Positions 1 through 8,486 are shown, counted from the stretch's first letter. The stretch: 64,000 nucleotides of DNA from Thiorhodovibrio frisius (GCF_033954835.1 NZ_CP121471.1:930001-994000); one strand, 5' to 3'. Notes: generated by a model from the sequence alone, not told the origin. A program made the numbers and translations.

Positions 1-165
1 CGCCGCTTCCTGCTCCAGACGCCTGAGCCGGGCTTGTTCCAACGCTTGTGCCTGCTCCATCTCGCGCACCGCCTGCGCCAGCACCAGCTCGGGTGCCTCC
101 AGGCGATCGAGCATGGCATTGAGATCGGCGCGCAGCAGGCGCGACAATCGGGTGATAATGGCCAT
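1..165 (-). CDS. PspA/IM30-family protein, N-terminal fragment (runs off the window)
   Basis: Read on the minus strand from an ATG at 165, preceded by a good ribosome site (GGAGGA, 8 nt upstream). The 55 visible residues begin MAIITRLSRLLRADLNAML and continue with the family pattern LDRLEAPELVLAQAVREME, followed by a Gln/Glu/Arg-rich start of a coiled coil. This is the N-terminal amphipathic helix and first helix of PspA/Vipp1 (IM30) proteins, which bind and stabilise the inner membrane under envelope stress. A second PspA-like gene lies at 3617, and a two-component system sits between the two. The C-terminus is outside the window, so length and paralogue type cannot be judged. Confidence 0.8.
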   Translation of the reverse strand, partial: MAIITRLSRLLRADLNAMLDRLEAPELVLAQAVREMEQAQALEQARLRRLEQEAA

Positions 166-342
166 GAAGCTGTCCTCCGTCGTTGCTGTGAATTGACGCT
201 TTAAAGTCTAGGAGCAGGCGGCGGCCAAGCGTAGACAGGCTTTGGTAAAGATCAGGCGCGAGGATTTACCAGATATTTACCTTCCGGCGGGCAGAGAGCA
301 TTTACGCTTGTGATATGCCAAACCCCTTTGGAATTTTGGCTC

Positions 343-449
343 GTTTTGGGCCGGGTGACGGCCGCGGGGGACGCCGTGAATACTTCCCTGTAGGCTTCCC
401 GGCGGCGTCCTGCCGCCGAGACCCCCGTGGCCGTCACCCGACCCAAAAC
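343..449. repeat. Intergenic inverted repeat forming a long imperfect hairpin
   Basis: Positions 343-369 and 422-449 are inverted copies (about 27 bp, two mismatches; core CGGGTGACGGCC). The space between them holds further GC-rich partial palindromes (GGCGGCG...CGCCG). It lies between the divergent PspA-like gene and the response regulator. It may be a dispersed intergenic palindromic element, or a terminator/regulatory hairpin for the divergent promoters. The rest of 166-532 shows no convincing gene. Confidence 0.6.
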
Positions 450-532
450 CGACAAACCAATTTGCAATTGGTCTATGCGATCACCGCAGGATTGACTGGG
501 GTGAAACTGGACCGGCTCCAGGTTGAGGTTGG

Positions 533-1240
533 ATGAATACGCACAACAAATCCCGTCTGCTGGTCATTGAGGACGAAGAGCCGATTCGCGTCGGGCTTGA
601 GGATCTGTTCGTCTTTCACGGCTATGAGGTGGAGAGCGCCGCCGACGGGCCAGGCGGGCTGGCCAAGGCGCTCAGTGGCAAGTTCGATCTGATTCTGCTC
701 GACATCATGCTGCCGGGCCTCGATGGCTTTGCCATCTGCGATCAGGTGCGGGCGGTTGATCGCGCCCAACCCATCATCATGCTAACCGCGCGCACTGCCG
801 ATGAAGACATCATCCAGGGCCTACGCCTGGGGGCCGATGACTATGTCGCCAAGCCCTTTTCTGTCACCGAGCTAGTGCTGCGGGTGGGGGCGGTGCTGCG
901 TCGCAGCGGCGCGGACGATGCCGCCGCCCGTCCCCTACAGCTTGGTGATCTCAGGCTCGATCTTGGTAACCTGTGCGGGCAGCGCGGCGCGGAAGAGATT
1001 CCCTTCACTCGGCGCGAAGCCGAAATTCTCGGGTATCTGGCGGCTCAGGAGGCGCGCCCGGTTAGCCGCGAGGAACTGCTGCACAGGGTTTGGGGTTATG
1101 CCCGTGATTGTGGCATCGAGACCCGCACTGTCGATATTCATATCGCCAAGCTCAGGCGCAAGATCGAGACCGATCCAGGCCATCCGCAATGGCTGCAAAC
1201 AGTGCGCGGTCTGGGCTACCGACTGCGGCTCGCGCCCTGA
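533..1240 (+). CDS. OmpR/PhoB-family response regulator
   Basis: This 235-aa protein has an N-terminal receiver domain (about residues 7-120) and a C-terminal winged-helix DNA-binding domain (about 135-233). The receiver shows the acidic pocket (E13, D14, E15), phosphoacceptor D57 in LLDIMLPGLDG, T85 and K107 in the KPF motif. The C-terminus has the typical TRREAEIL and TVDIHIAKLRRKIE helices and ends VRGLGYRL. It is followed 61 bp later by a histidine kinase, so the two form a two-component system; the kinase should phosphorylate D57 and tune promoter binding. The stimulus is unknown. The location between two PspA-like genes hints at envelope stress, but that is inference. Confidence 0.93.
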   Translation: MNTHNKSRLLVIEDEEPIRVGLEDLFVFHGYEVESAADGPGGLAKALSGKFDLILLDIMLPGLDGFAICDQVRAVDRAQPIIMLTARTADEDIIQGLRLGADDYVAKPFSVTELVLRVGAVLRRSGADDAAARPLQLGDLRLDLGNLCGQRGAEEIPFTRREAEILGYLAAQEARPVSREELLHRVWGYARDCGIETRTVDIHIAKLRRKIETDPGHPQWLQTVRGLGYRLRLAP

Positions 1241-1301
1241 AGTGGGCGCCCTGAAGTGCGCGCCATCAATCGCTCGCGCTCATCCATGACGGCTCAGAAC
1301 G

Positions 1302-3437
1302 ATGTCCGTGCAAGCACTCGATGACCGCCGCGCCCGGCGCCGGCTGAAGCTTGGCATCGGGCTGTTTGTGCTGGCGCTGGTGATTCCCAGCGGCTTGCTG
1401 GTGTTCAAGGCCTACGACCAGATGAAATGGGAGTCTTTCCGCGCCCAGCAACTGGTGGCGGAGGAACTGGCCGCGCGTATCGACGCCCGCCTGGCGGCGC
1501 TGGTGCGCGAGGAGGATGCTCGCCCGATTGGGGACTATGGCTTTTTACGCGAGCCCTCTGCCAGCGCCCCGGGTGTTCGCAACCGCTCCCCGCTCGCCGA
1601 GCTGGATGGCGCGACCGAGATTCCCGGCCTGATCGGCTACTTTGAAGTCGCACCCGATGGCCGCTTCCGCTCGCCGCTGGTGCCGACGGCGGAACTGTCG
1701 GTCGCCCAACTTGGACTCGATCCCGCCGAATTGGTCTTGCGACAGGCCCGGGCGCATGACATTGCGCAGGTGCTGATTGGTAATCGGCTAGTCGAACGCG
1801 CGCAGGAGGATGCGCAGCTACAGCTCGGTGCCGGCAATCGAGCCGACGGGGAGCGGATGCGCGATTCCGTCGCTGACGGAAGCGATTCTGCGCTGGTGGG
1901 ATCGAGGCAGGCCACAATGAACGCGATGGATCAGGAGGCATCGGATGCGTCTCCTGGCTGGATGGAGGAAGCTCCGGCGCCCGTTTCCGCACCAACGGAG
2001 GATGAAAGCCCGCGCTTGTCCCAGGCCGCTTTCGCCAGGTTGAAAACCCAAGGCACCAAAGGCAGTGGCGTTGAGGAAGAAGCCGCCGGGCCAGCGGATG
2101 CCATGCCGACGGCACTGCCGCAGCTCGATGAGAGTTACGCCAAACGCAGTCGCCGCGAACTCAAGCAGGAAGTGGCTGAGCGCGACGCCGAGATGCCAGC
2201 CGAACGGCTGGCGCCCAGGCTATCAGCCAATCAGGCGCCGGAATTCGCACCCGTGCAGTTGTTTCGCCGCGCCATCGGGCCGGTCGAGGTCGGCCTGCTC
2301 GACTCTGGGCATCTGCTGCTGTTTCGCAGCGTCCAGCGCGGTGGCGAGGTCTTCATCCAGGGCGCGCTCATTGCGTTGGAACCCTTTCTGCAAGCGCTGA
2401 TCGCCGAGCCTCTGGGTGCCACCGTACTTGCGCGCAGTACGCACCTCAGTGTGGCCTATCGCGGTGAGTTGCTGCGCAGCTTTCGCGCCGAGCCACGGCT
2501 CGGCTACCCTGGCATCAGCGCGCGCGGTGACAACCAGAGCGAACCCTTAAGCGGTGCCTTGCTCTATCGCACCCGCCTGCGGGAACCCTTCGGCGGCTTC
2601 GAGCTGATCTTTAGCGTCAGCCATCTGCCAGCACCTCCTGGTGCTGCCGTGATTGGCTGGATGGCCGGCGCGCTCGCGCTGGTGCTGCTTGTGGGTGCCG
2701 GGCTCATGTATCGACTGGGTGCGCGGCAACTCGCGCTGCTGCGTCAGCAGCAGGATTTCGTCTCTGCCGTCAGCCATGAGCTGAAAACCCCGCTTACCTC
2801 CATCCGTATGTATGCCGAAATGCTGCGCGCCGGCTTCGCCTCCGAGGAACGCAAGGCAACCTACTATCGCTTTATCCACGAGGAAAGCGAGCGCCTGTCG
2901 CGGCTGATCAACAATGTCTTGCAACTCGCCCGCATTGGCCGTGGCCGACTGGCGCTTGAGCCGCGCCCGCTGGCTGTCGAGGAATTGCTCACCATGGTGC
3001 GCGAGCGGGTCGCTTATCAGGTCGAGCGTGCTGGATTCGAGCTGAACATCGGCTGCGGGCGGGACATTGCCATCCTCGCCGACCCGGATGCCTGTGTGCA
3101 GATTCTGCTCAACCTGCTCGATAACGCGCTGAAATTTGGCGTCGATGCCGAGCAGCGCCGCATCGATATCGACTGCGAGCCCCTCGCCGGCGAATGCCTG
3201 CGTTTGCGGGTGCGCGATTACGGCCCCGGGATTCCCCGGTCGCAGCGCAAACGCATCTTCGAGCTATTTTATCGCGGCGATCTGGCGCGCCAAGCGGCCG
3301 TCTCTGGTACCGGCATTGGGCTTGCCCTGGTGCAGCGTCTGACGCTGGCCATGAATGGCCGGGTCGAAGTCATCGAGCGCGATCCGGGCGTCGAGTTTTG
3401 GCTAGAGCTGCCTTGTGCGACTGAAAGACCTGGTTAG
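1302..3437 (+). CDS. Membrane sensor histidine kinase with an enlarged sensor region
   Basis: This 711-aa protein is the partner of the upstream response regulator. It has a transmembrane segment near residues 17-38, a long presumed periplasmic region to about 447, a second transmembrane segment at about 448-472, and a cytoplasmic kinase core. The H-box SAVSHELKTPLTS carries the phosphorylatable His at about 492. The N-box LLNLLDNALKFG is near 600, DYGPGIP near 640 and GTGIGLAL near 668. No clear HAMP domain is visible between the second membrane segment and the H-box. The sensor region is unusually long and contains an acidic, Ala/Glu/Pro-rich stretch (about residues 165-315) that looks disordered. 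The ligand is not predictable. Confidence 0.9.
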   Translation: MSVQALDDRRARRRLKLGIGLFVLALVIPSGLLVFKAYDQMKWESFRAQQLVAEELAARIDARLAALVREEDARPIGDYGFLREPSASAPGVRNRSPLAELDGATEIPGLIGYFEVAPDGRFRSPLVPTAELSVAQLGLDPAELVLRQARAHDIAQVLIGNRLVERAQEDAQLQLGAGNRADGERMRDSVADGSDSALVGSRQATMNAMDQEASDASPGWMEEAPAPVSAPTEDESPRLSQAAFARLKTQGTKGSGVEEEAAGPADAMPTALPQLDESYAKRSRRELKQEVAERDAEMPAERLAPRLSANQAPEFAPVQLFRRAIGPVEVGLLDSGHLLLFRSVQRGGEVFIQGALIALEPFLQALIAEPLGATVLARSTHLSVAYRGELLRSFRAEPRLGYPGISARGDNQSEPLSGALLYRTRLREPFGGFELIFSVSHLPAPPGAAVIGWMAGALALVLLVGAGLMYRLGARQLALLRQQQDFVSAVSHELKTPLTSIRMYAEMLRAGFASEERKATYYRFIHEESERLSRLINNVLQLARIGRGRLALEPRPLAVEELLTMVRERVAYQVERAGFELNIGCGRDIAILADPDACVQILLNLLDNALKFGVDAEQRRIDIDCEPLAGECLRLRVRDYGPGIPRSQRKRIFELFYRGDLARQAAVSGTGIGLALVQRLTLAMNGRVEVIERDPGVEFWLELPCATERPG

Positions 3438-3450
3438 TACAAAATTTGTA
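3438..3450. promoter_or_regulatory. Dyad TACAAA-N-TTTGTA, candidate activator site
   Basis: A perfect 6-bp-arm palindrome with one central base lies immediately after the kinase stop codon and about 115 bp upstream of the sigma-54 promoter. A related half-site (TGTACA) follows at 3458-3463. This position suits an upstream activating sequence for an enhancer-binding protein such as the one encoded at 17467. The assignment rests only on symmetry and spacing. Confidence 0.4.
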
Positions 3451-3561
3451 TCACCAATGTACAATCAATGCATCTTGCGAGCCTGGTTTGGGTTCGGGCG
3501 GTGCTCGACGTGAATCGGTAATAGATTAATAAATAAGCAAAAATTACGATTCCGCCAGATT

Positions 3562-3577
3562 GGCACGGAAGTTGACA
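3562..3577 (+). promoter_or_regulatory. Sigma-54 (-24/-12) promoter
   Basis: TGGCACG, four bases, then TTGAC matches the RpoN consensus TGGCACG-N4-TTGC except for the final C, with the GG and the -12 element correctly spaced. Transcription would start near 3588, about 30 bp before the ATG of the PspA-like gene at 3617, leaving room for its AAGGAG ribosome site. In other bacteria psp operons depend on sigma-54 and a PspF-type activator, and a sigma-54 activator gene is linked here (17467, with its broken start at 5855). Confidence 0.8.
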
Positions 3578-3616
3578 TGCATGGGATGCCATTCATCATT
3601 CATCAAGGAGCATCCC

Positions 3617-4303
3617 ATGTCACTGTTCAAACGCTTTACTGTCGCTGTCTCGACCCGGCTTGATCGTCTGGTCGGGGATATCGAAAACCATGACGCCGTG
3701 GTCGAGGTCGGTATTCGCGACAGCCGACGGCTCTTTGCCCAGGCGAAAGTGCGCCATCAGCGCCTGTGCCGCGATGGCGAGTCCCTGCGCCAGCGGCTCG
3801 AGGGTCTGCGCGAGGATGAACGCAGCTGGCGCGAGCGCGCGCTAGCCTGCGAGCCTACCCCTGCTGGCGAGGACAAGGCGCTGCAATGCCTGAGACGTGC
3901 GCATCAGGCTGCGCGGCAGGTGGCGTCACTGGAGCAAACCTGGCAGCAGCATCAGATGGTCGAGCGCCGTCTGGCCGCCGAGATCGACAGCCTGCGCGAG
4001 CGGGTCGCGCAACTCGAGCATCGCCGCTCGCTGATGCGCAGCCGCGAGGCGACCGCCACGGCAGCGGTGCGTCTGCACGAGATCGACCGCGACCCGGCGC
4101 TCGACTTAGATGATACCTTCGAGCGTTGGGAAATTCGCCTGACCGAAGCGGAAATGACCGTCGATAGTGCGGTCGACTCAGACCCCTTTGAGGCGGAATT
4201 TGTTGCCGCCGAGGAACGCGACGCCTTGCAGGCCGAGCTGCAAGCCCTGCGCCGCGAGCAGCAGAGCCAAGTGGCTGGTGCTAGCCTGGGAGGTGGACAA
4301 TGA
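3617..4303 (+). CDS. PspA/IM30-family protein
   Basis: The start is the ATG at 3617, preceded by AAGGAG at 6 nt; an in-frame start 57 bp upstream has no such site and would overlap the promoter. The 228-aa product opens MSLFKRFTVAVSTRLDRLV, a PspA-type amphipathic membrane-binding helix, and continues as long charged coiled coil (about 25-180) rich in Arg, Glu and Gln. It should bind the cytoplasmic face of the inner membrane. The sequence is diverged from classical PspA, so family membership rests on the N-terminus and overall architecture. It is driven by the sigma-54 promoter just upstream and overlaps the next gene by 4 bp (ATGA), indicating translational coupling. Confidence 0.75.
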   Translation: MSLFKRFTVAVSTRLDRLVGDIENHDAVVEVGIRDSRRLFAQAKVRHQRLCRDGESLRQRLEGLREDERSWRERALACEPTPAGEDKALQCLRRAHQAARQVASLEQTWQQHQMVERRLAAEIDSLRERVAQLEHRRSLMRSREATATAAVRLHEIDRDPALDLDDTFERWEIRLTEAEMTVDSAVDSDPFEAEFVAAEERDALQAELQALRREQQSQVAGASLGGGQ

Positions 4304-5796
4304 GCGTGCTGGCATTAACCCCCAACCAAAGCCTTACCGTGAAACAACAGGCTTCATCCTCCGGGGTGGCCGTGACCATGAGCGTTAGTCTGGACCCGGA
4401 TGCGCTGGAGTTTCCGGTGGAGGCTGAAAGTCGCTCATTCCAGAATGTGCCGGAGCAGACTCCGGTTAGCCCGTCTCCGGCCGCCGCTCAAGATCGCGCG
4501 CCGGTCTCCCAAGGCTCACCGATTACCCTGTCCCTGCTGCTGCGCGGCTTCGGTGGATTGATCATTGTCGCGGCCTTTGTCCTTTTCCTGTTCGAGGGCT
4601 GGCGCGAGAGTGACGACCTTAGTCGCGGCCTGTTGCTGATCGGCCATACCCTGGCACTCACCCTGGCTGGCTTGGCCAGCGGTCACTGGCTGCATGAGAA
4701 CAAAGGCGCACGGCTGTTTATCGCCCTGGCGCTAGCGGCGGTGCCGGTGAATGTCGCCTTCGTTGGCGGTCTGATCTATCCATTTCTGACCTGGGATGCT
4801 TCAGGCAGCCTGAGTGCCGCCGCCTCGGTCTGGACGCAATCCCAGGGGCACCTGGCCATGGGGCCAGCGCTGCTGCTCAGTGTCGGCAGCTTGCTGGCGC
4901 TGGCGTTGTCGGTGTGGCTTGGGCTGCGCATCATGGCCAGACAGTCGGTGGCGGCGCTGAGCGGGCTTTATCTGCTCGCCAATGCGGCCCTGCTGATACC
5001 GACCCGCGCGGATGTGGTCGTTTCACTCATGCTGGTCGGGCTGACCTTGACGCTGGGCCTGTTCAGCCTGCGTCTGCGTCAGCGCGATCCGACACTGGCG
5101 ACCGTCGAGGGCCGCTTTGCGCGCGCATTGCTGATGTTGCCGCTGCTGATTCTGGCCGGTCGTAGCCTGTGGCTTTACGCGCCGGACGCGCTGTTTCTGA
5201 CGACTCTGAGCCTGCTGGGTTATCTGGCGCTGCGCTTCACCTTGGCGGCCATGGCGCCCGCAAGCCAATGGCGCGGTCTGATTGAAACGCTCGCGGTGTC
5301 CATGGCTCTGTTCGTTACCACCTTGGCTAGCGGTGCCTTGCTGCCAGCTTGGCCCATCGCCGAGGGCGTGCATCTTCCGCTCGCGGCCGGTATCTTCGCT
5401 ACCATGCTGCTCGATCTGTCGCAGTTGAGCGAGCGTCGCCGCCGTGGCTACCAGAGCACCGCCGCTCTGTTGTTGAGCCTGAGCCTGTTGATTGATCTTG
5501 CCCTGTTCGGCGGTTTCGCTCTGGCCGTGGTGACCCTGGTCGGTGGGCTTGCGGCGCTCGGCTTCGGCTACGCCATCCGCGCGCGCTTGCTCTTTGCCAT
5601 CGGTGTGATTACTGCCCTGTCCGCGCTCACGACGCTGGCGACCGATGCCCTGGCGCATTTCAGTCTTGGTGGCTGGAGCGCGCTGGTCTTGCTCGGCATT
5701 GGCATTATCATCACAGGTTCCGCGCTCGAGCGGCATGGCGAGCGGCTGAAAACCGGCCTGGCCGGCTGGCGGGCGCATTTCGCGCAGGCTGATTGA
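4300..5796 (+). CDS. Multispan membrane protein of unknown function in the psp-like operon
   Basis: This 498-aa protein has a hydrophilic N-terminus of about 85 residues followed by roughly a dozen hydrophobic segments up to residue 485. The start overlaps the PspA-like stop by 4 bp; another ATG at 4378 (MSVSLDPD) is possible. I recognise no catalytic motif or named family. Its place between a PspA-like gene and a sigma-54 activator suggests an envelope-stress role, perhaps a membrane partner of the PspA-like protein. The last third is duplicated at 16803-17408, where a 175-bp element interrupts it. Codons about 14-30 coincide with a 48-bp sequence that recurs at 38454 and 58246. Confidence 0.7.
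   Translation: MSVLALTPNQSLTVKQQASSSGVAVTMSVSLDPDALEFPVEAESRSFQNVPEQTPVSPSPAAAQDRAPVSQGSPITLSLLLRGFGGLIIVAAFVLFLFEGWRESDDLSRGLLLIGHTLALTLAGLASGHWLHENKGARLFIALALAAVPVNVAFVGGLIYPFLTWDASGSLSAAASVWTQSQGHLAMGPALLLSVGSLLALALSVWLGLRIMARQSVAALSGLYLLANAALLIPTRADVVVSLMLVGLTLTLGLFSLRLRQRDPTLATVEGRFARALLMLPLLILAGRSLWLYAPDALFLTTLSLLGYLALRFTLAAMAPASQWRGLIETLAVSMALFVTTLASGALLPAWPIAEGVHLPLAAGIFATMLLDLSQLSERRRRGYQSTAALLLSLSLLIDLALFGGFALAVVTLVGGLAALGFGYAIRARLLFAIGVITALSALTTLATDALAHFSLGGWSALVLLGIGIIITGSALERHGERLKTGLAGWRAHFAQAD
4341..4388 (+). repeat. Dispersed 48-bp repeat, copy 1
   Basis: The segment begins GAAACAACAGGCTTCATCCT and contains the core CTCCGGGGTGGCC. It recurs at 38454-38501 (about 85% by eye) and more weakly at 58246-58293. 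This copy lies inside the 5' coding region of the membrane protein gene. Confidence 0.55.
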
Positions 5797-5920
5797 GTCT
5801 TTTGTTCTCTCCTTCCCGCGTTCCGGCGCGGGAGGGCATCCCGATGATAACCAAATGCCAAATTCCCGCCGTCTCACCCCCGCCGAACGCGACTTCGCTC
5901 TGCTGACCGAAACCGTTTAT
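5365..5920 (+). repeat. Left copy of the long direct repeat flanking the accessory block
   Basis: This segment covers the last third of the membrane protein gene, the intergenic hairpin region and the first 22 codons of the sigma-54 activator. It matches 16803-17535 almost base for base, once the 175-bp element and its 5-bp target duplication are removed from the right copy. Small differences (a 6-bp AGCCTG unit, a 3-bp TTC deletion at about 5894) show the copies have begun to diverge. Confidence 0.9.
5855..5920 (+). pseudogene. Truncated 5' end of the sigma-54 activator gene
   Basis: The first 22 codons (MPNSRRLTPAERDFALLTET...) match the intact gene at 17467 except for a missing Phe codon. 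After codon 22 the reading frame enters the inverted-repeat element at 5921 and the remaining 490 codons are absent. The original gene order was therefore PspA-like, membrane protein, activator. The complete activator now lies 11.6 kb away. Confidence 0.9.
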
Positions 5921-6095
5921 CCTAAATCTGGCAGTTCAAAATGCCTGATGCTCGCTAAGCTTATGTTTCATAATAGACAACCTAACTGCGGAGCAGTTGG
6001 AGTTGCCACCCAATGGGTGATTGGCGTGTGCCGAAATTTCCGAATGGACTTACTTGGATATGATCAGCGAGCGCGGTTCAACTGCCGGATTTAGG
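5921..6095 (+). mobile_element. 175-bp MITE-like inverted-repeat element, copy 1
   Basis: The ends are inverted repeats: CCTAAATCTGGCAGTT at 5921 and AACTGCCGGATTTAGG ending at 6095. The interior contains small hairpins but no gene. It matches 16925-17099 closely and has the same length. Here the left flank is activator coding sequence while the right flank is unrelated, with no target duplication, so a deletion or recombination occurred at this copy. Ends starting CCT together with 5-bp duplications resemble IS1380-family elements; the parent is uncertain. Confidence 0.8.
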
Positions 6096-6646
6096 ATGAA
6101 GGCTGGCTCCTCGGGTGGTTGGTTTGATTTGGCGATTTGCACCGTATCACCCTAGCTGCCAGCCTTCCCCAATTGTTTTCAAGCCATTGCGCTTATCTTA
6201 GTGCCATTCCATCCAGACCCTTTCTATGAGGAATCCCTTGTCAAGTTTTTTAAAAGCTGTTTTGTCATTACGGACTCATACGCTCAACTTTGCTTGTGGT
6301 GACGGTATGTGGGCGCTCTTACTCAGGTTTCTCAGGCTCTGCAATCGCGTCTCTTCGCCATGGGTTGTCTCGGTTTGGAAGCCTAAGGACTCTGTGCGAA
6401 TCCGCTCCACCTATCCGTGCCGGGAGACCCGGTCACCTGAAATTGCATGCGATGTTCGCCGCTGAAACCGATATAAGGAAAGCGCCCCTTCTTTAAAAAC
6501 GGCATGACATCTGTCAGCCTAGGGGCCTGTCGGGCGCTTTCGACAACCTTTGCCTTGATCGCTTGCTGTGCGCTTGAATCCTGTGATTACGCAGTATTTG
6601 GCCGTTGTGGGTGGTGGTGTTTGTTGTCTCCCTAGGACTGGCTGGC
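6096..6646. other. Gene-poor stretch between the MITE and the IS110-type element
   Basis: About 550 bp with only short reading frames, none with a ribosome site plus recognisable protein. It probably contains remnants and the non-coding end of the neighbouring insertion sequence. Confidence 0.5.
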
Positions 6647-7778
6647 TTAGCCGGCTTTGAGCACCGTGCCGTCTGGGATCTCGCCCTGTTCGAGATAGCG
6701 CCACAAGTCGATGAGCAGATTGCGCGCCAGCGCAACAATACCAATACGGCGCATGCGTTTGCCGCCCTTGGCAAAGCGCTCGCGGTACCAGCAACTCAGG
6801 GCGCTGTCGGGCTGGTAGCGCAGCCATAGCCAGGACAGCTCGACCATGAGCGCGCGGATGCGTCGGTTGCCTGCCTTGCTGATGCCTTGGTCACGCTCGT
6901 CATCACCACTGGCATAGGGCGTGGGGGTCAGTCAGCCCGGCACAGGCGGCCAGCTGCTGGCGATTGCGAAAGCCGCGCCAGCTGAAGAATTCCATGACCA
7001 AGATCCAGCTCGAAACCCAGCCGATGCCTTTGATTTCGAGCATGCGTGCGACTTGCTGGTGGGAGACGTCGGTGGCTTGCTCGACGCGGCGCTTTTGTTC
7101 TTGCTCGATAGCGCGGATTTGCTCATCAGCCAAGCAATAGCGCTGGTATTCGCGGCGGATCTCTTCTTTGAGGTCGGCGCCGAGGGGCTCGCCGGTGGCG
7201 GTGCACAAGTGATCGAGAGTGTCGATGACGGTGTCGTTGAGACGCTCGATGACGAGACCCTGGGCGATGAAGAGCGATTTGATCCGAGAACTGTGGGCGC
7301 CACGTTCGCGGATCAGTCGCTCGCGCTCGCGGTTCAGTCGCATCCGATCCTCGGCCTCGGCACTGGGGACGATCACCACCGCGAGGGCTTTTTCCTCTCC
7401 GCCAAGATAACGCATGAGCTGGACCAGCAGGGCTTCGACGTCGACCCGGTCGGTCTTCACGCGCCGCTTCTTGCGGTTGACTTCGATGCTGGCCGAGTCG
7501 ACCACGCAGCTGTGAATCCCCCAGGATTCCAATGTACGATGAATCCAGAATCCATCCCGGCCGGCTTCGTAAACGCTTTCAATGACACAATCCGCGCTGA
7601 GTCCAAGCTTCCCCTTGGCGATCTCGATCTGCTCGCGCAAGGCGGGAAGATCCCGTGCTTCGAGGGTCTTGATCCGGATCGTCTCGCCGTTGCTGAAGCC
7701 AAGCTTCCAGGTTTTGTTGCTCAGCTCAAGGGCCTGATAAAAGGGGGTCTTCGGCGATTGGTCAGCGGCAGCAGTCAT
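6647..7778 (-). pseudogene. IS110-family transposase, frameshifted
   Basis: The first 280 or so residues (from 7778, opening with FYQALELSNKTWKLGFSNG) are an IS110-type DEDD transposase N-terminus; the family acidic residue appears as the Glu of ALELSN. The C-terminal Transposase_20 region follows (IKGIGWVSSWILVMEF, then AACAGLT). At 6927-6934 the sequence GTCAGTCA is a 4-bp tandem duplication that shifts the frame. Removing four bases gives GLTPTPYASGDDERDQGISK, including the serine-containing active-site region, and the protein then runs to the stop at 6647. The element is therefore probably inactive. IS110 elements use a structured bridge RNA from a non-coding end; I could not define it here. 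Confidence 0.85.
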
Positions 7779-7888
7779 GTGCGGTCTCCTCGTTGCTCGG
7801 AATGTCAGTTTCGAGCCTTATACTTGGACGGCCTACATAGTTTCTTTAATCCCTTTAATCCTTAGGCGATTAATGCATCTAGCCTATT

Positions 7889-8371
7889 TTATAACCCATA
7901 CTCGCGTTTATCTTTTCCTAGCCTGTCGCATATATTTACTACTACTGATTTTTCGTTATCATCAAAATTCCCGTCAGCTTTCCCTATTTCGCAACATATT
8001 TTAATAATCATGTCGCAATATTCTTCGTCATCACTAATTTCCAGTAGAGCTTCATAGGCTTTCTTTTCTCCAATCTCTCTATCTGTAGTTAGTGTGTCTG
8101 CATATTTCTGAACGAGAGACAACACTTCTCCCGCGTTATACCCTTCGAGAACATCGGTATTTGTTATATATGCCCGGATCTTTTCTTTTTCATCTTCATC
8201 ATATGAACCGTCTGCTGTTGCAACCAAAGCAACTCCAGCGGAAAACGCTTTCATAAAATCTTTATTTAGCAGCCTCTTGGTAGCGTTGATAAATTTGGTA
8301 GGAGTTAAGGCTTCCACTCCTTCAGCAATAGAGTGCTTAACTAACCGATTAATGTTTCTTAATAGTCTCAT
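7889..8371 (-). CDS. TerB-family (tellurite-resistance-type) protein
   Basis: The ATG at 8371 is preceded by GCAGGA at 8 nt; an in-frame TTG at 8389 is less likely. The 160-aa product has the all-helical TerB signature, with acidic metal-binding-like turns ATADGSYDEDEKEKIRAYI and IGKADGNFDDNEKSVV. TerB proteins occur in tellurite/stress and phage-defence gene clusters, and their molecular role is not settled. Base composition is much more AT-rich than in the flanking chromosome, indicating transfer. It sits next to an attC-like site and has the same orientation as the other cassette-like genes, so it is probably a cassette. No other ter genes are present. Confidence 0.8.
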   Translation of the reverse strand: MRLLRNINRLVKHSIAEGVEALTPTKFINATKRLLNKDFMKAFSAGVALVATADGSYDEDEKEKIRAYITNTDVLEGYNAGEVLSLVQKYADTLTTDREIGEKKAYEALLEISDDEEYCDMIIKICCEIGKADGNFDDNEKSVVVNICDRLGKDKREYGL

Positions 8372-8425
8372 AGTGTTTTCCTGCTTCAATTAAGCTGTAA
8401 CCGTATGTCACAGTTTGATTGGACA

Positions 8426-8486
8426 GCCTAACGCCAGCCTCAGCCGCCGCGAGCATAGCGAGCGGTCGGACTGAAGGTCATTGTTA
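8426..8486 (-). repeat. attC-like recombination site A, interrupted by the group II intron
   Basis: GCCTAAC at 8426-8432 pairs with GTTA at 8483-8486 joined to GGC at 10578-10580, giving an exact RYYYAAC...GTTRRRY pair once the intron is removed. The site would be 64 bp, within the normal range, and the interior (CAGCC..CCGC..GCGAGC/GCGAGCGG..CGG) folds back imperfectly with unpaired bases, as attC sites do. It follows the minus-strand DUF262/DUF1524 gene and precedes the TerB-like gene. Confidence 0.75.

Noticed and set aside
6921-7865. Long plus-strand reading frame opposite the IS110 transposase
   Set aside because: It is the antisense of the transposase coding sequence, has biased composition and no recognisable domain.
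7889-8371. Tellurite-resistance operon
   Set aside because: Only a single TerB-type gene is present, with no terA, terC, terD or terE neighbours.
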